A DNA stretch of 64,000 bases, from assembly GCA_903824665.1 (NCBI GenBank), contig CAIJXT010000015.1:124001-188000 (forward strand), in the 5' to 3' direction. Of the stretch, positions 60,961 through 64,000 are shown piece by piece. Positions within the stretch are counted from its first letter, which is position 1. The number at the start of each line of letters is the position of its first letter. Below the pieces are notes generated by a model. It was not told the origin of the DNA. It did no database searches and worked only from the letters and a program-made list of their open reading frames with translations. Position numbers and translations under genes: made by a program. This stretch comes from an uncultured Bacteroidota bacterium. GTDB taxonomy: Bacteria; Bacteroidota; Bacteroidia; Chitinophagales; Chitinophagaceae.

Positions 60961-61029
60961 ATATGCGTAATTTTAGAAGAACAAATTTACAAATAATCCA
61001 TGTAGTTTTGCCGGGTCAGCAATATTTTT

Positions 61030-61593
61030 ATGATAAAGATAGCAGTAGGGGTAACAGGAGCGAGTGGGTCGGTGTATGCTAAAATGCTGCTGCAGACGCT
61101 GGCGGGACTGGGCGGAAAAGTGGAAACCGGGCTTGTAATGAGCGACAATGCCGGTACCGTGTGGCAGCATGAATTGGGAAATGAAGATTACAAAGAGCTA
61201 CCCTTCAGACGATGGGATAAGAACGATTTTATGGCGCCATTTGCATCGGGTAGTGCTGACTATAGTGCCCTGATAATATGCCCGTGCAGCATGGGTACTC
61301 TGGGCCGCATAGCCGGGGGTATCAGCAACGACCTGATTACGAGGGCCGCCGATGTGATGCTGAAAGAGCGCAGGAAACTAATATGTGTGGTAAGAGAAAC
61401 ACCCTACAACCTGGTACACTTGCGCAACATGACCACTGTAACCGAAGCTGGTGGTATCATATGCCCTGCAACACCGTCGTTTTACAGCAGGCCCTCTACT
61501 ATAGACGACGTGGCGATGACTGTTGTGCACCGCGTGCTGCAACTGGCCGGTATAGATGCCGGCGGCTATAAGTGGGGGAGTAGTCAGGTATAG
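61030..61593 (+). CDS. ubiX: UbiX-family flavin prenyltransferase
   Basis: A 187-residue flavoprotein that prenylates FMN for UbiD-type decarboxylases. It has IAVGVTGASGSVYAKMLL (FMN-binding Gly-Ala-Ser-Gly), ALIICPCSMGTLGRIAGGISNDLITRAADVMLKERRKLICVVRETPYNLVHLRNM and the end RPSTIDDVAMTVVHRVLQLAG. All conserved segments are intact. TAGTTTTG at 61003-61010 serves as -7 element. No ubiD gene lies close in the window. Confidence 0.95.
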   Translation: MIKIAVGVTGASGSVYAKMLLQTLAGLGGKVETGLVMSDNAGTVWQHELGNEDYKELPFRRWDKNDFMAPFASGSADYSALIICPCSMGTLGRIAGGISNDLITRAADVMLKERRKLICVVRETPYNLVHLRNMTTVTEAGGIICPATPSFYSRPSTIDDVAMTVVHRVLQLAGIDAGGYKWGSSQV

Positions 61594-61722
61594 TACCTGA
61601 TAGCGTCCTGTTCCTTGCCATTGCTGCCGTCCGGATTCCCGGAATGGTCAAATGCAGAAAACAATTTCTAACTTTAGGTGCCCGTCCTTTTTCTAACCGG
61701 ACCGGGTACTTTCAACCAATCT

Positions 61723-62496
61723 ATGCAATATTCACAATCATTAGTCCGCCTGCGTACCATAATGGATGAGCTGCGGGAGCAGTGCCCATGGGATAAAAAA
61801 CAAACCATACATACGCTGCGTCAGCAAACACTTGAAGAAGTGTATGAACTCACGGACGCAATATCGAATGAAGACTGGAATGGTCTGAAGGAAGAGCTGG
61901 GCGATATGCTGCTGCACATCGTATTCTACAGTCGTATAGGCAGCGAGCAGGGACAGTTTACGCTGGATGAGGTGATAGAAGGCGTGTGCAACAAACTGGT
62001 GAGCCGTCATCCGCACATCTACAGCACTGTAAAAGTGGAGAATGAAACTGAAGTAAAACAAAACTGGGAACGGCTGAAGCAACAGGAAGGGAAGAAATCC
62101 GTTCTGTCGGGCGTGCCACCATCTATGCCCGCGCTGATGAAGGCATTGCGGCTACAGGAGAAAACAAAGCAGGTGGGTTTTGAATGGGATAATACCGCTC
62201 AGGTGCAGGATAAGGTGAGTGAAGAAATAGCGGAACTGTACGAAGCTGTGGCCGCGCAGGATCAGGATGCGATCGAGGATGAGTTTGGAGATGTGCTTTT
62301 TGCACTGATCAACTATGCACGGTTTGTAAAGGTAGACCCCGAACAGGCACTGGAACGTACCAATAAGAAATTCATCAGGCGATTTGTGCGAGTGGAAGAA
62401 ATGGCCGCGAGCGACGGCAAATCGCTGCACGACATGACCCTTGAAGAAATGGATGCACTATGGAACGAAGTTAAAAAAGAGGAACGTAACCAATAA
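61723..62496 (+). CDS. mazG: nucleoside triphosphate pyrophosphohydrolase MazG
   Basis: A 257-residue enzyme that cleaves NTPs to NMP and pyrophosphate. The tandem MazG domains are visible: LREQCPWDKKQTIHTLRQQTLEEVYELTDAI with EELGDMLLHIVFYSRI, and the second copy WDNTAQVQDKVSEEIAELYEAVAAQDQDAIEDEFGDVLFALINYARF. The EExxE/ExxD metal sites are intact. A GTG-led frame begins at 61678; ATG 61723 is preferred. The next gene starts directly after the stop codon. Confidence 0.95.
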   Translation: MQYSQSLVRLRTIMDELREQCPWDKKQTIHTLRQQTLEEVYELTDAISNEDWNGLKEELGDMLLHIVFYSRIGSEQGQFTLDEVIEGVCNKLVSRHPHIYSTVKVENETEVKQNWERLKQQEGKKSVLSGVPPSMPALMKALRLQEKTKQVGFEWDNTAQVQDKVSEEIAELYEAVAAQDQDAIEDEFGDVLFALINYARFVKVDPEQALERTNKKFIRRFVRVEEMAASDGKSLHDMTLEEMDALWNEVKKEERNQ

Positions 62497-64000
62497 ATGT
62501 TCAGGCGCTATCCATACTGGGGCTGGCTGGTACTTTGCGTACTGCTTTGGAGTGTAAATGGCTATTACTACCATATACACCGGCAGGAGATACTGCCAGA
62601 AAGAATGGCCCGCGATGTGAACCGCGACCTCAACGCCCGCGAAGACGCGCTGCAACAATTTACGTATGATAAAGAGCTGGTGAGCAGGATGTTTTCTGAC
62701 TCCCTCACGCTGGCCGAGGTGCAGCAGATCAGCGCATTACCGTTCTATGTATACGCATACGAAAACCGCTACCTCACTTTCTGGAATACCAATTCGATAC
62801 TGCCCGGGTGGGCCGAAAACAATGATGACAGTGTTTTCATTCTGCGCAATGATAAAGGTGTATTCCTTCAAAAAAATATATCGCTGAACAACCCCAACCG
62901 GTTGCTGGTTGTTTTGTTTCCGGTTGTGGTCACCTACCCCATCGAAAACGACTACCTGAAGTCGCACTTTGCAGCATCAGACCGCATACCGGTAAATACC
63001 AGGGTAATACCTGACAACGGTGCCTCAGCAGGTGCATACCGGATCGTGATGCGCGACAACAGTACTGCCTTCTACCTCCTGTTCAACATGCAGGATATCG
63101 TAAAATGGGTACCTGACCTGTTCTTTATCGTGTTGCTTATCGCGGCGCTGCTTGCCAGCATATCGTGGGTGCACCTGATGATCATCCATTTTACCCGAAA
63201 CGGATCTTCACTCACCGGCTTTATTACCACGCTTTCTGTGATCATACTGCTGCGTGCGTACCTGTACATTTTCGGCATACCTTTCAATCTCGATACACTG
63301 CTTTTCTTTTCACCGAGGTTGTATGCATCCAGTGCCTGGCTGTCATCGTTCGGCGACCTGTTTATCAATACACTTTGTGTGCTTTGGCTGGTGGTATTTA
63401 TCACGCGGCATACACCTTACAAGACCTACTTTGAAGGCATGCACAACAACAACCTGCGCAAATGGGCGCCGGTAGTGCTCGTGACACTGATGGTATCGTA
63501 CATGTACCTGTTCGTAAAGCTGATCCGCAGCCTGGTACTCGACTCCAGCATATCATTTGATGTGAGCCGTTTCTACTCCATTGATATCTATACGATTCTA
63601 GGGCTGCTGGTGATATGTACCATAACAGGTATATCCTGCATGATCATTTACCTGTTCAATTTTCAGCTAAGGCAACTGGTACCGGAAAGAGCGAAAAAAT
63701 ACGGCCTTGCTGCGCTGGCAGGCGTACTGTTGCTACTGGCAAATGGCACCTATACCGACTCTTTTCATTGGTATCTGCTGGGTTGGCTGATCCTGTTTCT
63801 TGTGTTTCTGGATATACCCAAACTCAAGCTCGTTTCAGATCTGTTTGAGCCACAAATGATCTTCTGGGCGTTGTTTATCTGCATCTTCTGTACAGGCATA
63901 CTGCAGTACTTTAATGCGTATAAAGAACGTGAGGCGCGCAAGGCTTTTGTGGAGCAGCGGCTGGCTCCACACCGAGACAATGTGCTGGAATATACCTTCG
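62497..64000 (+). CDS. large membrane protein, probably sensor kinase N-terminal part (truncated by window end)
   Basis: An open frame runs 501 codons to the right edge without a stop. The ATG overlaps the end of the mazG gene closely (one base gap). Starts with a short hydrophobic helix (WLVLCVLLWSVNGYYYHI), then a ~170-residue periplasmic part, then about eight helices (e.g. DLFFIVLLIAALLASISWVHL, AAL...GVLLLLANG). This layout resembles the membrane-rich sensor histidine kinases of Chitinophagales, but the kinase domains lie outside the window, so it is only inferred. Confidence 0.7.
   Translation, partial: MFRRYPYWGWLVLCVLLWSVNGYYYHIHRQEILPERMARDVNRDLNAREDALQQFTYDKELVSRMFSDSLTLAEVQQISALPFYVYAYENRYLTFWNTNSILPGWAENNDDSVFILRNDKGVFLQKNISLNNPNRLLVVLFPVVVTYPIENDYLKSHFAASDRIPVNTRVIPDNGASAGAYRIVMRDNSTAFYLLFNMQDIVKWVPDLFFIVLLIAALLASISWVHLMIIHFTRNGSSLTGFITTLSVIILLRAYLYIFGIPFNLDTLLFFSPRLYASSAWLSSFGDLFINTLCVLWLVVFITRHTPYKTYFEGMHNNNLRKWAPVVLVTLMVSYMYLFVKLIRSLVLDSSISFDVSRFYSIDIYTILGLLVICTITGISCMIIYLFNFQLRQLVPERAKKYGLAALAGVLLLLANGTYTDSFHWYLLGWLILFLVFLDIPKLKLVSDLFEPQMIFWALFICIFCTGILQYFNAYKEREARKAFVEQRLAPHRDNVLEYTF

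Overview
The window is a stretch of chromosome from a member of the Bacteroidota, most likely the Chitinophagaceae/Chitinophagales side. The basis is: three secreted NHL proteins and a BNR-like protein with C-terminal segments of the type IX secretion kind; TonB-dependent outer-membrane proteins (one with a CarboxypepD_reg-like N-domain); a one-piece sensor kinase with a Reg_prop propeller, Y_Y_Y domain and HisKA_3 kinase; promoters of the Bacteroidota form TTTG-N19/20-TAnnTTTG in front of several genes; and no Shine-Dalgarno pattern. No rRNA, CRISPR array or intact insertion sequence was seen.

Layout. 0-7.4 kb: C-terminal processing protease, a two-gene unit with an L,D-transpeptidase, the two subunits of a 3-oxoacid CoA-transferase, and a fused 3-hydroxyacyl-CoA dehydrogenase/enoyl-CoA hydratase (fatty acid and ketone-body metabolism). 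7.4-13 kb: a non-coding block with paired TGCGCA sites, then three NHL-propeller secreted proteins, two of them a tandem duplicate. 13-17 kb: rpmI-rplT, clpX and small genes. 16.7-17.8 kb: a Fic-family/HTH pair (the mobile mystery protein A/B families) with an ordered operator array. 17.8-25.3 kb: flippase, glycosyltransferase, YihY protein, enoyl-CoA hydratase, a nuclease/phosphatase-fold protein and an MlaE permease. 25.4-31 kb: SDR/MerR divergon, then two gene pairs separated by copies of a short repeat. 31-40 kb: aldo/keto reductase, a GH130-like protein next to a glycosyltransferase/alpha-barrel gene that is split by a frameshift, an SDR and a TonB-dependent receptor. 39.5-48.4 kb: MarR operon, a secreted BNR-like protein, a LuxR-type response regulator and sensor kinase, and a predicted outer-membrane protein; near-identical palindromes lie upstream of the two outer genes. 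48.4-51.4 kb: an accessory pocket between two tRNA-Pro genes with a DUF4160/DUF2442 pair, a methyltransferase and a class A beta-lactamase. 51.4-64 kb: folE, queD-like gene, a heptameric tandem repeat, an OYE-family oxidoreductase, an outer-membrane beta-barrel protein, DUF1015, a Septu-like ATPase/HNH pair, nth, thioredoxin, ubiX, mazG and the start of a large membrane protein.

The most notable items are: a tRNA-Pro(GGG) copy with an eight-base anticodon loop, similar in form to known +1 frameshift-suppressor tRNAs; the duplicated tRNA-Pro genes bracketing a beta-lactamase; the Septu-like defence pair; repeat-delimited gene pairs at 26.7-30.9 kb; the two-component system with matching palindromes on either side; and the operator array of the Fic/HTH pair. 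All functional calls rest on reading motifs by eye; no database search was run.
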